The notes beneath the pieces are model-generated. The model had not been told where the DNA came from, made no database searches, and saw only the letters and a program-made list of their open reading frames with translations. This document shows positions 41,928 to 50,974 of a DNA stretch of 64,000 nucleotides, in pieces. Both the position numbers and the translations under genes were made by a program. The DNA is from Lysobacter_I sp049296025. GTDB taxonomy: Bacteria; Pseudomonadota; Gammaproteobacteria; Xanthomonadales; Xanthomonadaceae. The stretch spans positions 1 through 64,000 of the forward strand of contig JBAQRU010000053.1 of the NCBI GenBank assembly GCA_049296025.1. The letters run 5' to 3'. Numbering within the stretch: the first letter of the stretch is position 1; each line of letters opens with the position of its first letter.

Positions 41928-44414
41928 ATGAGCATCGCCATCCACTATCTCGCTCCTTTCCTCGCTCTTCTGCTCGGTAGCGCGTTCGCCGCTTATCACC
42001 GTTTGCGTTTGGCGGTCTGGGCCGCGATCACCGCCACCCTGCTGGTCGGCTGCTGGCTGCTCGGTGCAGACCAGACCGCCGTGCTGGTCGCCACGGCCTT
42101 CATGCTGCTGGTCGCGGTGCCGTTGCTGATCCCGCCGCTGCGCAAGAATCTGATCACCGCACCGCTGCTGAAGTTCTATACCAAACTGCTGCCGCCGCTG
42201 TCCGACACCGAGCGCACCGCGCTGGAATCGGGCACGGTCGGGTTCGAGGGCGAACTGTTCTCCGGCAAGCCGGACTGGAACCAGCTCCTGTCGCTGCCCA
42301 AGCCCATGCTGACCGCCGAAGAGCAGGCCTTCCTCGACGGCCCCTGCGAAGACCTCTGCCGCATGACCAACGACTGGGACATCACCCATGTCCGCGCCGA
42401 TCTGCCGCCGCACATGTGGGATTTCCTCAAACAGCAGAAATTCTTCGGTCTGAATATTCCGAAGGAGTACGGCGGCCTCGGTTTCTCGGCGCTGATGAAC
42501 CACAAGGTCATCCAGAAGCTTGCGCCCTCTTCGTCGGTGGTCAGCTCCACCGTCGGTGTGCCCAACTCGCTCGGCCCGGCCGAACTGCTGATGCACTACG
42601 GCACCGATGAACAGAAGCGCTACTACCTGCCGCGCCTGGCCGATGGCCGTGAAGTGCCGTGCTTCGCGCTGACCGGACCGTTCGCCGGCTCCGATGCCAC
42701 ATCCATCCCCGATTACGGCATCGTCTGCGAAGGCGAGTGGAACGGCGCCAAGGTCGTGGGCATCAAACTCACGCTCAACAAGCGCTACATCACGCTGGCG
42801 CCGGTCGCCACGCTCATCGGCGTCGCGTTCCGCATGTACGACCCCAACGGGCTGCTCGGCGACAAGAAGGACATCGGCATTTCGCTGGCTTTGGTACCGC
42901 GCGATACCGCCGGGCTCGAGATCGGTCGCCGTCACTTCCCGTTGAATGCGCCGTTCCAGAACGGTCCGATCCGCGGCAAGGACGTGTTCGTGCCGCTGAG
43001 CCAACTCATCGGCGGCGAAGAATTCGCCGGCCAGGGCTGGCGCATGCTGATGGAATGCCTGTCGATCGGCCGCTCCATCACCCTGCCCTCCACCGCCAGC
43101 GGCGGCGCCAAGATGGGCGCGATCGTGACCGGCGCGTATGCCCGCATCCGCAAGCAGTTCGGTCTGTCCGTCGGCCGCTTCGAGGGCGTCGAAGAAGCGC
43201 TGGCGAGGATCGCAGGCAAGGCCTACGCCACCAGCGCGCTGTCGGAAGCCACTGCCGCCGCGGTCGCGCGCGGCGAAAATCCGGCGGTGCCGTCGACCAT
43301 CTCCAAATACCACTGCACCGAGATGGGCCGCGAAGTCGCGCGCGACGTCATGGACATCCACGGCGGCAAGGGCATCATCCTCGGCCCGCGCAACTACGCC
43401 GGCCGCGCGTGGCAGGCCGCACCGATCGCGATCACGGTCGAAGGCGCCAACATCATGACCCGCAGCCTGATGATCTTCGGCCAGGGCGCGATCCTCTGCC
43501 ATCCGTGGGTGATGAAGGAGATGAAGGCCACCCAGCTCGAAGACCCGAAGCAGCGCCTGGCCGAATTCGACCGCAGCCTGTTCGGCCACATCAGCTACGC
43601 GATCTCGAACGCGGTGCGCGCGTGGTGGTTCGGTTTCACCGGCTCGCGCATCGGCACCACGCCCGGCGGCGAATACACCCGTCGCTGCTATCGCAAGCTC
43701 AACCGCTACTCGGCGGCGCTGGCGGTGATGGCGGACACGTCGATGCTGCTGCTCGGCGGCAAGCTCAAGTTCAAGGAATCGCTCTCGGGTCGTCTCGGCG
43801 ACGTGCTCAGCCACCTGTATATCGCCAGCGCGATGCTGAAGCGTTACGAGGACCAGGGTCGTCCGATCGCCGATCATCCGTTCCTGGCCTGGGCGTTCCA
43901 CGACTCGATCCACAAGATCGAGCTGGCGCTGTCCGGCGCACTGCGCAACTTCCCGATCCGTCCGGTCGGCTGGCTGCTGTGGGCGGTGATCTTCCCCTGG
44001 GGCCGTCGCGCCGAAGCGCCGAGCGATCGCCTGGGCCACCGCGCCGCCGCGCTGCTGATGACGCCGTGCGAAGCCCGCGACCGCCTCGCCGACGGACTGT
44101 TCCTGGAAGCCTGCGACAACAACCCCGCCGGCCGCATCAACAGCTATCTCGCCAAGATGATCCTGGCCGAGCCGGTCGAACGGAAATTCCTCAAAGCGCT
44201 GAAGAACAGCGATATCGAAGCCTTGGAATTCCCCGCGCAATTGGACGAGGGCGTGCGCGAAGGCTGGATCACCGCCGACGAGCGCAAACAGCTGGAAGAA
44301 CTGCGCGAAATGACGCTCGACACGATCATGGTCGACGACTTCGAGCCGTGGGAGCTGCGTTCGGCCGGTTATGTCGAAGACAAGCAGGCTGTCGCTCCTC
44401 GCGCCGCCGCCTGA
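41928..44414 (+). CDS. fadE: acyl-CoA dehydrogenase FadE type
   Basis: This 828-residue membrane-anchored flavoprotein carries out the first step of fatty acid beta-oxidation. Three N-terminal hydrophobic segments (residues about 1-60: FLALLLGSAFAAYHRL and following) precede the dehydrogenase domain with FALTGPFAGSDATSIPDYG. The FAD-contact segment is RDVMDIHGGKGIILG, and a long C-terminal DUF1974 region follows. GGAG lies 8 bases before ATG 41928. It is divergent from a TetR regulator. Electrons would pass to ETF. Confidence 0.95.
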   Translation: MSIAIHYLAPFLALLLGSAFAAYHRLRLAVWAAITATLLVGCWLLGADQTAVLVATAFMLLVAVPLLIPPLRKNLITAPLLKFYTKLLPPLSDTERTALESGTVGFEGELFSGKPDWNQLLSLPKPMLTAEEQAFLDGPCEDLCRMTNDWDITHVRADLPPHMWDFLKQQKFFGLNIPKEYGGLGFSALMNHKVIQKLAPSSSVVSSTVGVPNSLGPAELLMHYGTDEQKRYYLPRLADGREVPCFALTGPFAGSDATSIPDYGIVCEGEWNGAKVVGIKLTLNKRYITLAPVATLIGVAFRMYDPNGLLGDKKDIGISLALVPRDTAGLEIGRRHFPLNAPFQNGPIRGKDVFVPLSQLIGGEEFAGQGWRMLMECLSIGRSITLPSTASGGAKMGAIVTGAYARIRKQFGLSVGRFEGVEEALARIAGKAYATSALSEATAAAVARGENPAVPSTISKYHCTEMGREVARDVMDIHGGKGIILGPRNYAGRAWQAAPIAITVEGANIMTRSLMIFGQGAILCHPWVMKEMKATQLEDPKQRLAEFDRSLFGHISYAISNAVRAWWFGFTGSRIGTTPGGEYTRRCYRKLNRYSAALAVMADTSMLLLGGKLKFKESLSGRLGDVLSHLYIASAMLKRYEDQGRPIADHPFLAWAFHDSIHKIELALSGALRNFPIRPVGWLLWAVIFPWGRRAEAPSDRLGHRAAALLMTPCEARDRLADGLFLEACDNNPAGRINSYLAKMILAEPVERKFLKALKNSDIEALEFPAQLDEGVREGWITADERKQLEELREMTLDTIMVDDFEPWELRSAGYVEDKQAVAPRAAA

Positions 44415-44441
44415 GCCCGCACGGCTCGCCATGCAACACCA

Positions 44442-44467
44442 CGAACGGCGGGATTTCCCGCCGTTCG
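44442..44467. terminator. GC-rich hairpin after fadE without a T-run
   Basis: CGAACGGCGGG and CCCGCCGTTCG form a perfect 11-bp stem with an ATTT loop. The lack of a following T-run makes termination uncertain; it may rather stabilise the fadE 3' end before the next gene. Confidence 0.55.
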
Positions 44468-44487
44468 CATATCCGGAACCCGCCACG

Positions 44488-44961
44488 ATGGCCAACAAGA
44501 CGCTTGCTCTCTACCGCCGCATGCAGCGCTGGCCCGCCGGCAACTGGCTGTTCACGCGCGCGATCTGCTTCAAGGCGCCCTACTTCGCCAGCATTTCACC
44601 GCGTATCGAAAGGCTTGAACCGAATCGCTGCGAAGTGACCCTGCGCCACCGTCGCAAGGTCACCAACCACCTCGGCACGGTGCATGCGATCGCGCTTTGC
44701 AACATGGCCGAACTCGCGGGCGGCATGGTGACCGAAGTGTCCTTGCCCGATTCGATGCGCTGGATTCCGAAAGGCATGACCGTCGAGTACGTGAAAAAGG
44801 CCATCGGCGCGATGCGCGCGGTGGCGACGCCTTCGATCCCGATCGTCGAAGCGAACGAAGGTTACGCACTGCCGGTGGAGGTGATCGTCACCGACCCGAA
44901 AGGCGAAGCGGTATTCCGCGCCACGATTTCGATGTGGCTGTCGCCGAAACCATCCTCCTGA
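44488..44961 (+). CDS. DUF4442-type hotdog-fold thioesterase-like protein
   Basis: This 157-residue protein has the hotdog landmarks NHLGTVHAIALCNMAELAGGM and YVKKAIGAMRAVA. It resembles the PaaI/DUF4442 group that hydrolyse or bind acyl-CoA esters. It lies just downstream of fadE on the same strand, which fits a role in acyl-CoA handling. ATG 44488 gives the family start. Confidence 0.85.
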   Translation: MANKTLALYRRMQRWPAGNWLFTRAICFKAPYFASISPRIERLEPNRCEVTLRHRRKVTNHLGTVHAIALCNMAELAGGMVTEVSLPDSMRWIPKGMTVEYVKKAIGAMRAVATPSIPIVEANEGYALPVEVIVTDPKGEAVFRATISMWLSPKPSS

Positions 44962-44979
44962 CCCGGCACGATTACCCGC

Positions 44980-45357
44980 ATGACCAACAGCGCCCTCCTG
45001 TTGCTTTGCGGCTTGCACAGCCTTGGCTTCGCGGCGTTCCATCTCGCGTTCTGGGCACTGTTCCGCTGGCCGAAAACGCTGGCATCGACCTCCTTGGCCA
45101 ATCGCGCGATCCTGCAGATCGCCAATATCCAGCTGATCTGGGTGTTCCTGTGCATCGGCGGCCTGTGCCTGCGCTTTCCCGACGCGCTGATCCACACCGC
45201 GCTCGGTCGTGCCCTCATGTTGGGCATGTCCGGATTCTGGCTCTTACGCCTGATCCAGCAGTTCGTATTCCTGCGCGTCAAGCATCCACTGGTGCACGTG
45301 CTCTCGGTTCTGTTCGCGCTGGGTGCGGCCCTGTTCGCACTGCCTATCGTGCGCTGA
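44980..45357 (+). CDS. four-helix inner-membrane protein
   Basis: This 125-residue, strongly hydrophobic protein has about four helices (LLLLCGLHSLGFAAFHLAFWALF, IANIQLIWVFLCIGGLCL, ALMLGMSGFWLLRLIQ, VLSVLFALGAALFAL). The conserved-looking His in HSLGFAAFHLAFW lies in the first helix. Function is not recognised. It follows the hotdog gene by 18 bases. Confidence 0.75.
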   Translation: MTNSALLLLCGLHSLGFAAFHLAFWALFRWPKTLASTSLANRAILQIANIQLIWVFLCIGGLCLRFPDALIHTALGRALMLGMSGFWLLRLIQQFVFLRVKHPLVHVLSVLFALGAALFALPIVR

Positions 45358-45375
45358 TCGCAGCGCAAGGCAGGC

Positions 45376-45729
45376 TTATTGCGTGAACACCACAGCCGCG
45401 ATCGCCGCCAATGCCGGCACGCCCTGCACATAGAAGATGCGCTTGCTGACGCTGTACGCGCCGTACAGCGCCGCGACGACAACGCAGCCGAGGAAGAACA
45501 ATGCGACATCGTGCTTGCCTGTGAACGCGGCCCAGAGCAAACCGGCGGCGAGGAAGCCGTTGTACAAACCCTGATTCGCGGCAAGCACCTTGGTGATCTC
45601 GGCCTTCTCTGGCGAATTGCGGAACACCTTCATGCCCAAGCGCTTTGTCCACAGAAACATTTCGAGAACCAGGAAATAAACGTGCAGCAACGCAACCAGG
45701 GTGATCAGCACAACGGCGATCAGCGACAT
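45376..45729 (-). CDS. DUF1304 family membrane protein
   Basis: This 117-residue, four-helix protein has the family start VALLHVYFLVLEMFLW, then the NQGLYNGFLAAGLLWA segment and an alternating C-terminal helix pair. The function of DUF1304 is unknown. It converges on the previous membrane protein with an 18-base gap. Confidence 0.88.
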   Translation of the reverse strand: MSLIAVVLITLVALLHVYFLVLEMFLWTKRLGMKVFRNSPEKAEITKVLAANQGLYNGFLAAGLLWAAFTGKHDVALFFLGCVVVAALYGAYSVSKRIFYVQGVPALAAIAAVVFTQ

Positions 45730-45790
45730 AGGAGACAGTCCCGTGAGTGAATGTGGGCCGCTACCGCGGCGGGAACGACGGCGGAAATCA

Positions 45791-47158
45791 TCATTCGGGT
45801 AGTTTGCGCTGCGCCCGGATCACCTGCCAAGCGCTGAGTGTCATGCCGATGGCAATGGCGATGCCAGCCAGAAATACCGTGCGGCTGCCGAAGGCCGCCA
45901 GCCACTTGTGCAGCCAGACATAGGTGAGGTCTCCGCTGCGATAGACGGCAGTGTCGACGAAGGCCTTGGCCTTGTAGCGCGCCTCGCGATCGACCCGGGT
46001 GTACAGCGTCTCGCGACCCGGCTTGCTCAACGAAAATTCGCCCGAGCGCGTCGCGATCTGCACCGCGGCGATCAACAACGGCAGCGGCGACATCGCCAGC
46101 AGACAGTAGCCGAAGGTGATCGCGAAAGCGGGAATCAGCAACACCGGTCCCACACCGTAGCGCCGCAGCAGCCAGCGCGTCAGGAAGACCTGGACGAGGA
46201 TGGTGCATGCATTGATCGCGAAATCGATCCGTGCGTAAAACTTGGCAGCTTCCGACGGCGAGGGGTAGAACTGTTTCACGATCGCCGCCTGTTCGTTGTA
46301 GAGCAGCGTCCCGACCCCCACACCGAAGAACATCAGCAGCGCGAGGCCGCGCAGCATCGGGTCTTTCGCGACCAGTCGGAAACCGGCCCACATCGAACCG
46401 CCCATCGCTTCGCCGGACGCCGGGTAGCCGCTGCGCTGTTCGCGCAGCAACGCCCAGGGCCGCAGCCGCACGATGCAAAGCAGACACACGACCAGAAACC
46501 CGGCCGACACCAGCAGCAGACTGCCGATGCCGACGCGATCCACCAGCACCTGCGTGATCACCGGACCGAGCAGCGCACCGATGGTGCCCCCGGCGCCGAT
46601 GTAGCCATAGACACGCTTGGCATGCGCGTTGTCGAAGACATCGGCCATGAAGCTCCAGAACACCGAGACCGCGAACAGATTGAAGACGGCGGTCCACACG
46701 AAAAACAGTGCGCCGCGACCGGAGACATCGTGATTGAAGATCCACCAGAAACCGATCAGGCAGACGATGAAGAGCAGATACAGGCCCGGCAGGAACACCC
46801 GCCGTGGGTAGCGCGAGACCAGCGCACCGTAAAGCGGCTGCAGCAGCACCATTGACACGAATGTGCCGGTGAACAGCAACTGCAGCACGAAATCCTTCAG
46901 CTCGAAACCACGACTCAGCGCCCATGCGATCCACGCATCCGGAAACACCGTGGTCATGTCTGCGGACGCAGCCATGGCGTCGCGCACCGGGCGCAGCACG
47001 TAATAGCCGCACAGAAGGCTGAAGAAATACAGCAGCGCCCACCACAGCGGCGGCGATTCGACCAGTTCCTGCCGCAGACGCTGCAGGGCACCTGTTGGGA
47101 GATCGGAGCTGCGCTTGGAATCCATTTCAGGCTTCGGCGGCATCGGTTGTGATGACAT
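45791..47158 (-). CDS. MFS-fold carrier resembling ATP/ADP (NTP/NDP) translocases
   Basis: This 455-residue membrane carrier has about 12 helices. The motif FFSLLCGYYVLRPVRDAMAA resembles the NTT family of bacterial nucleotide exchangers. VFWSFMADVFDNAHAKRVYGYIGAGGTIGALLGPVI is also typical of that branch. The substrate cannot be read; many free-living bacteria carry members of unknown role. The sequence after the last helix is short and basic. Confidence 0.85.
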   Translation of the reverse strand: MSSQPMPPKPEMDSKRSSDLPTGALQRLRQELVESPPLWWALLYFFSLLCGYYVLRPVRDAMAASADMTTVFPDAWIAWALSRGFELKDFVLQLLFTGTFVSMVLLQPLYGALVSRYPRRVFLPGLYLLFIVCLIGFWWIFNHDVSGRGALFFVWTAVFNLFAVSVFWSFMADVFDNAHAKRVYGYIGAGGTIGALLGPVITQVLVDRVGIGSLLLVSAGFLVVCLLCIVRLRPWALLREQRSGYPASGEAMGGSMWAGFRLVAKDPMLRGLALLMFFGVGVGTLLYNEQAAIVKQFYPSPSEAAKFYARIDFAINACTILVQVFLTRWLLRRYGVGPVLLIPAFAITFGYCLLAMSPLPLLIAAVQIATRSGEFSLSKPGRETLYTRVDREARYKAKAFVDTAVYRSGDLTYVWLHKWLAAFGSRTVFLAGIAIAIGMTLSAWQVIRAQRKLPE

Positions 47159-47378
47159 GCGCTGTGGTGGCCGCAGCCACCCATCCTAGCAATGCAAAGC
47201 CGACACTCTAGCAGGCCGCAGGAGCCGCCCGGCGCTGCGGGGAATGGACCGGTGCACCCGTGTCCGGTCCATCCATCCCCCAGTCCCGAGCGGACGAAAC
47301 CGGCCGCGCTTTCCGCAGAGTATTTGCTCTAGGGCGCGGGCATAGTGTCGCCTGCACACGATTTCATAAGGTCTGCGC

Positions 47379-48959
47379 GTGTTCGACTACATCATCATCG
47401 GCGCCGGTTCCGCGGGTTGCGTCCTGGCCAATCGGTTGAGCGAAGATCCTTCGGTGAAAGTGCTTCTGCTGGAGGCCGGCCCGCGCGATTGGCACCCCTT
47501 CATCCACATGCCCGCCGGTCTTGCCAAGCTGGTCAACCAGAAAGGCGTGAACTGGAACTACAACACCGCCGCCGAACCGAATCTCAACCAGCGCGCCCTG
47601 TGGTGGCCGCGCGGCAAGGTGCTCGGCGGTTCCAGCTCGATCAACGCGATGTGCTACATCCGCGGCGTCGCCGACGATTACAACGACTGGGCGGCACGGG
47701 GCGCCAGCGGCTGGGATTGGAACAGCGTCCTGCCGTACTTCAAGAAGTCCGAAAGCAACAGCCGCGGCGCCGATGCGTTCCACGGCGCCGACGGCCCGCT
47801 GGGTGTCTCCGACCTGCGCTACACCAACCCGCTGTCGCAAGCCTTCATCGATGCAGGTCAGCAGATCGGTCTGGCCCACAATCATGATTTCAACGGCGCG
47901 GCGCAGCGTGGCGTCGGCTTCTACCAGGTCACCCAGCGCGACGGCGCACGCTGCTCGACGGCGGTGGCCTACCTCAATCCTGCCCGCCAGCGCCCGAACC
48001 TCACCATCCATACCGGCGCCGTCGTCAGCCGCATCACCTTCGAAGGCACGCGTGCGAACGGCGTGGCCTACGTCATGAACGGCCAAGCCTATCACCAGCC
48101 GGCCGCGCGCGAAGTCATCCTCAGCGGCGGTGCGATCAACTCGCCGCAGTTGCTGATGCTGTCGGGCGTCGGTCCGGCCGAAGATCTGCGCAAACTGGGC
48201 ATCGAGGTCATCGCGGATCGCGCGGGCGTCGGTGCCAATCTGCAGGACCACCTCGACGTCTGCACCCTGTTCCATTCGACCGAACGCGTGACCTACGACC
48301 GCGTCGGCGACCTGAAGATCGCTTTCGACTATTACCTGCGCGGTCATCGCGGCCCGGGCACCAGCAACGTCGCCGAGGCCGGCGGCTTCGCACGCTCTCC
48401 GCTGGCGCCGGACGATCGCGCCGACATCCAGTTCCACTTCGTGCCGGCGATGCTGGACGATCACGGCCGCAATCGCCTGCCGGGCGACGGCTACACCCTG
48501 CACGCCTGCTTCCTGCGCCCACGCAGCCGCGGCCGGGTCGGGCTGGCCAGCAACCGCGCCGGCGACAAGGCGCGGATCGAGGCCAATTACCTCGGCGATG
48601 CCGAAGGCTTCGACCTGAAGATGATGGTCGAATGCGCCAAGATTTCGCGCGAGATTCTCGCCCAGAAGGCTTTCGACCGGTATCGCGGCGCCCCGATCTT
48701 CCCGGCCCGCACCGATCTGGACGATGCCGGGCTGATCGAATTCATCCGCGCGAAGGCCGAAAGCGTCTACCACCCGATCGGGACCTGCCGCATGGGCAGC
48801 GACGCCGACGCCGTGGTCGATCCGTCGCTGCGGGTCAACGGCGTCGAGGGTCTGCGCGTGATCGACGCCTCGGTCATGCCCTGCCTGATCGGTGGCAACA
48901 CCAACGCACCGACGATCATGATCGCCGAGCGCGCGGCCGATCTGATCAAGGCCGCATGA
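47379..48959 (+). CDS. GMC-family FAD oxidoreductase (choline/alcohol dehydrogenase-like)
   Basis: This 526-residue flavoenzyme has the FAD motif YIIIGAGSAGCVLANRLS at the N-terminus. GMC signatures are RGKVLGGSSSINAMCYIRG and GGAINSPQLLMLSGVGPA, with catalytic His in VYHPIGTCRMG and the NTNAPTIMIAE end. It oxidises an alcohol substrate, possibly choline or a long-chain alcohol. The start is GTG at 47379. etfB-etfA follow in the same direction, which would suit electron transfer through ETF. Confidence 0.93.
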   Translation: MFDYIIIGAGSAGCVLANRLSEDPSVKVLLLEAGPRDWHPFIHMPAGLAKLVNQKGVNWNYNTAAEPNLNQRALWWPRGKVLGGSSSINAMCYIRGVADDYNDWAARGASGWDWNSVLPYFKKSESNSRGADAFHGADGPLGVSDLRYTNPLSQAFIDAGQQIGLAHNHDFNGAAQRGVGFYQVTQRDGARCSTAVAYLNPARQRPNLTIHTGAVVSRITFEGTRANGVAYVMNGQAYHQPAAREVILSGGAINSPQLLMLSGVGPAEDLRKLGIEVIADRAGVGANLQDHLDVCTLFHSTERVTYDRVGDLKIAFDYYLRGHRGPGTSNVAEAGGFARSPLAPDDRADIQFHFVPAMLDDHGRNRLPGDGYTLHACFLRPRSRGRVGLASNRAGDKARIEANYLGDAEGFDLKMMVECAKISREILAQKAFDRYRGAPIFPARTDLDDAGLIEFIRAKAESVYHPIGTCRMGSDADAVVDPSLRVNGVEGLRVIDASVMPCLIGGNTNAPTIMIAERAADLIKAA

Positions 48960-49079
48960 CCCCGTTCGCCCCAGGGCCACAGCGACTCGCGGCGCCCCCC
49001 TTGAACCGCTAAAATTCCGGTTTCTGGCCCGCCGGCAAGATCAACGGGCCCTTCTTCCGCTCCCAGGACATTCCGAACG

Positions 49080-49826
49080 ATGAAGATCCTCGTCGGTTAC
49101 AAGCGCGTGGTGGACTACAACGTCCGCATCCAGGTCAAGCCCGACGGCTCCGGCGTGGTCACCGATGGCGTCAAGCTGTCGCCCAATCCCTTCGACGACA
49201 TCGCGCTGGAAGAAGCCCTGCGCCTGCGCGACAAGGGCATCGCCACCGAAGTCGTGGTCGTCACCATCGCCCCGGCCGATGCCCAGCCGCATCTGCGCAA
49301 CGGACTGGCGATGGGCGCGAATCGCGCCGTCCACATCGTCAGCGATGCCGGCATGCAGCCGCTCACCGCCGCCCGCGCGCTGCTGAAACTGATCGAGAAG
49401 GAACAGCCCGATCTCGTGCTATTGGGCAAACAGGCGATCGACGACGACGCCAACCAGACCGGCCAGATGCTGGCCACGCTGTGGGGCCGCCCGCAGGCGA
49501 CCTTCGCCGGCAAGCTCGACATCGCCGATGGCAAGGCCACGGTGGTGCGCGAAGTGGATGCCGGCCTGGAAACGCTGGAAATCGATTTGCCTGCCGTGGT
49601 CACCACAGACTTGCGCCTGAACGAGCCGCGCTTCATCAAGCTGCCGGACATCATGAAGGCCAAGAGCAAGCCGCTGGAAACCATCCAGTTCGCCGATCTT
49701 GGCGTCGAATCGGGCGACACCCTGAAGACCACCCACTACGCCCCGCCGGCCAAGCGCAGCAAGGGCGTGATGGTGAAGGACGCAGCCGAACTGGTCGCCG
49801 CGCTCAAGGCAAAAGGTCTGTTGTAA
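49080..49826 (+). CDS. etfB: electron transfer flavoprotein beta subunit
   Basis: This is the 248-residue AMP-binding partner of the FAD-carrying alpha subunit. Landmarks are KILVGYKRVVDYNV, PFDDIALEEALRLRD, VLLGKQAIDDDANQTGQM, and the signature VDAGLETLEIDLPAVVTTDLRLNEPRFI. It collects electrons from acyl-CoA dehydrogenases such as the FadE in this window. A dispersed repeat separates it from etfA. Confidence 0.95.
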   Translation: MKILVGYKRVVDYNVRIQVKPDGSGVVTDGVKLSPNPFDDIALEEALRLRDKGIATEVVVVTIAPADAQPHLRNGLAMGANRAVHIVSDAGMQPLTAARALLKLIEKEQPDLVLLGKQAIDDDANQTGQMLATLWGRPQATFAGKLDIADGKATVVREVDAGLETLEIDLPAVVTTDLRLNEPRFIKLPDIMKAKSKPLETIQFADLGVESGDTLKTTHYAPPAKRSKGVMVKDAAELVAALKAKGLL

Positions 49827-49831
49827 CGACT

Positions 49832-49942
49832 CGTCATCCCTGCGGACGCGGGAGTGTTTTTCAACAGCCGAAGGCTGGTCATCCAGCGACGCTCTCTTCA
49901 TCCGCATCAAGACACTGGATTCCCGCATTCGCGGGAATGACG
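49832..49942. repeat. 111-bp repeat with inverted ends between etfB and etfA
   Basis: CGTCATCCC at the left end and GGGAATGACG at the right end are nearly inverted copies. The right end contains ATTCCCGC-ATTC-GCGGGAAT, an 8-bp stem. The form matches dispersed GTCATTCCCGC-type repeats known from many proteobacterial genomes. It carries no gene. Confidence 0.7.
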
Positions 49943-49960
49943 GAACCAGAGGAATCACCC

Positions 49961-50899
49961 ATGTCCAAAGTTCTCATCGTTGCCGAACATCTCGACGGCA
50001 AACTCAATGCCTCCACCGCCAAGTGCGTCTCGGCAGCGAAAGCGCTGAATCCCGACACTATCGATGTGCTGGTGCTCGCAGACGATCCGACCGGCGTTGC
50101 CACCGATGCCGCGACTCTTTCCGGCGTGTCGAAGGTGCTGACCCTCGCCAACGCCGCCAACGCGAACGCCATCGCCCAGGTGCTGGCGCCGCAGATCGCA
50201 CAGGCCGCCGCTGGTTACAGCCACGTCTTCGGTCCCAGTACCACTTTCGGCAAGGACCTGATGCCGTGCGTCGCCGCCCTGCTGGGCGTGTCGCAGGTCT
50301 CCGACATCATGGCGGTCGACGGCAGCCACACCTTCAAGCGCCCGATCTACGCCGGTAACGCCATCATCACGGTCGAAGCCGCCGCCGACCGCGTCGTGGT
50401 CGCCACCGTGCGCACCGCCTCATGGCCCGAAGCCGCGCGCGGTGGCAGCGCCACCATCGAAGTCATATCGATCGATGCCGCACTGCCTGGGCACACCCGC
50501 TACGTGAGCCTCGCCGCCGGCAAATCGGACCGCCCGGACCTGCAGAGCGCCCGTCGCGTGGTCTCCGGCGGCCGCGGCGTGGGCTCGGCCGAGAACTTCA
50601 AGATCATCTACGACCTGGCCGACAAACTCGGCGCTGGCGTGGGCGCCTCGCGCGCGGCGGTCGACGCCGGCTACGTACCCAACGAAATGCAGGTCGGCCA
50701 AACCGGCAAGATCATCGCCCCGGAGCTGTACGTCGCCGTCGGCATCAGCGGCGCGATCCAGCACCTCACCGGCATCAAGGATGCCGGTACGATCGTCGCG
50801 ATCAACAAGGACGGCGAAGCGCCGATCTTCGAGATCGCGGACATCGGCCTGGTCGGCGATCTGTTCAAGCTGCTGCCGGAGTTGCAGGCGGCGCTGTAA
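49961..50899 (+). CDS. etfA: electron transfer flavoprotein alpha subunit
   Basis: This 312-residue FAD-binding subunit has the C-terminal ETF-alpha signature RRVVSGGRGVGSAENFKII and AVDAGYVPNEMQVGQTG, then ELYVAVGISGAIQHLTGIKD. GAGGAATC precedes ATG 49961 (AGAGGA at 8-10 bases). It ends just before a bidirectional terminator. Confidence 0.95.
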   Translation: MSKVLIVAEHLDGKLNASTAKCVSAAKALNPDTIDVLVLADDPTGVATDAATLSGVSKVLTLANAANANAIAQVLAPQIAQAAAGYSHVFGPSTTFGKDLMPCVAALLGVSQVSDIMAVDGSHTFKRPIYAGNAIITVEAAADRVVVATVRTASWPEAARGGSATIEVISIDAALPGHTRYVSLAAGKSDRPDLQSARRVVSGGRGVGSAENFKIIYDLADKLGAGVGASRAAVDAGYVPNEMQVGQTGKIIAPELYVAVGISGAIQHLTGIKDAGTIVAINKDGEAPIFEIADIGLVGDLFKLLPELQAAL

Positions 50900-50923
50900 C
50901 CGGATCGCGCATCTCCAAGTGAC

Positions 50924-50952
50924 AAAAAAGAGCCGGGTTTCCCCGGCTCTTT
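50924..50952. terminator. bidirectional intrinsic terminator between etfA and paralogue A
   Basis: AAAAAGAGCCGGG and CCCGGCTCTTT form an approximately 10-bp stem with an A-run on one side and a T-run on the other. It serves the convergent etfA and the minus-strand gene ending at 50975. Confidence 0.9.
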
Positions 50953-50974
50953 GCGTTGGGCTCATCTGGAAAAA

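Noticed and set aside
41787..44498. 903-codon open frame on the minus strand
   Set aside because: Antisense to fadE, low complexity and without recognisable motifs.
47364..48980. 538-codon open frame on the minus strand
   Set aside because: Antisense to the GMC oxidoreductase, whose FAD and GMC signatures are clear.
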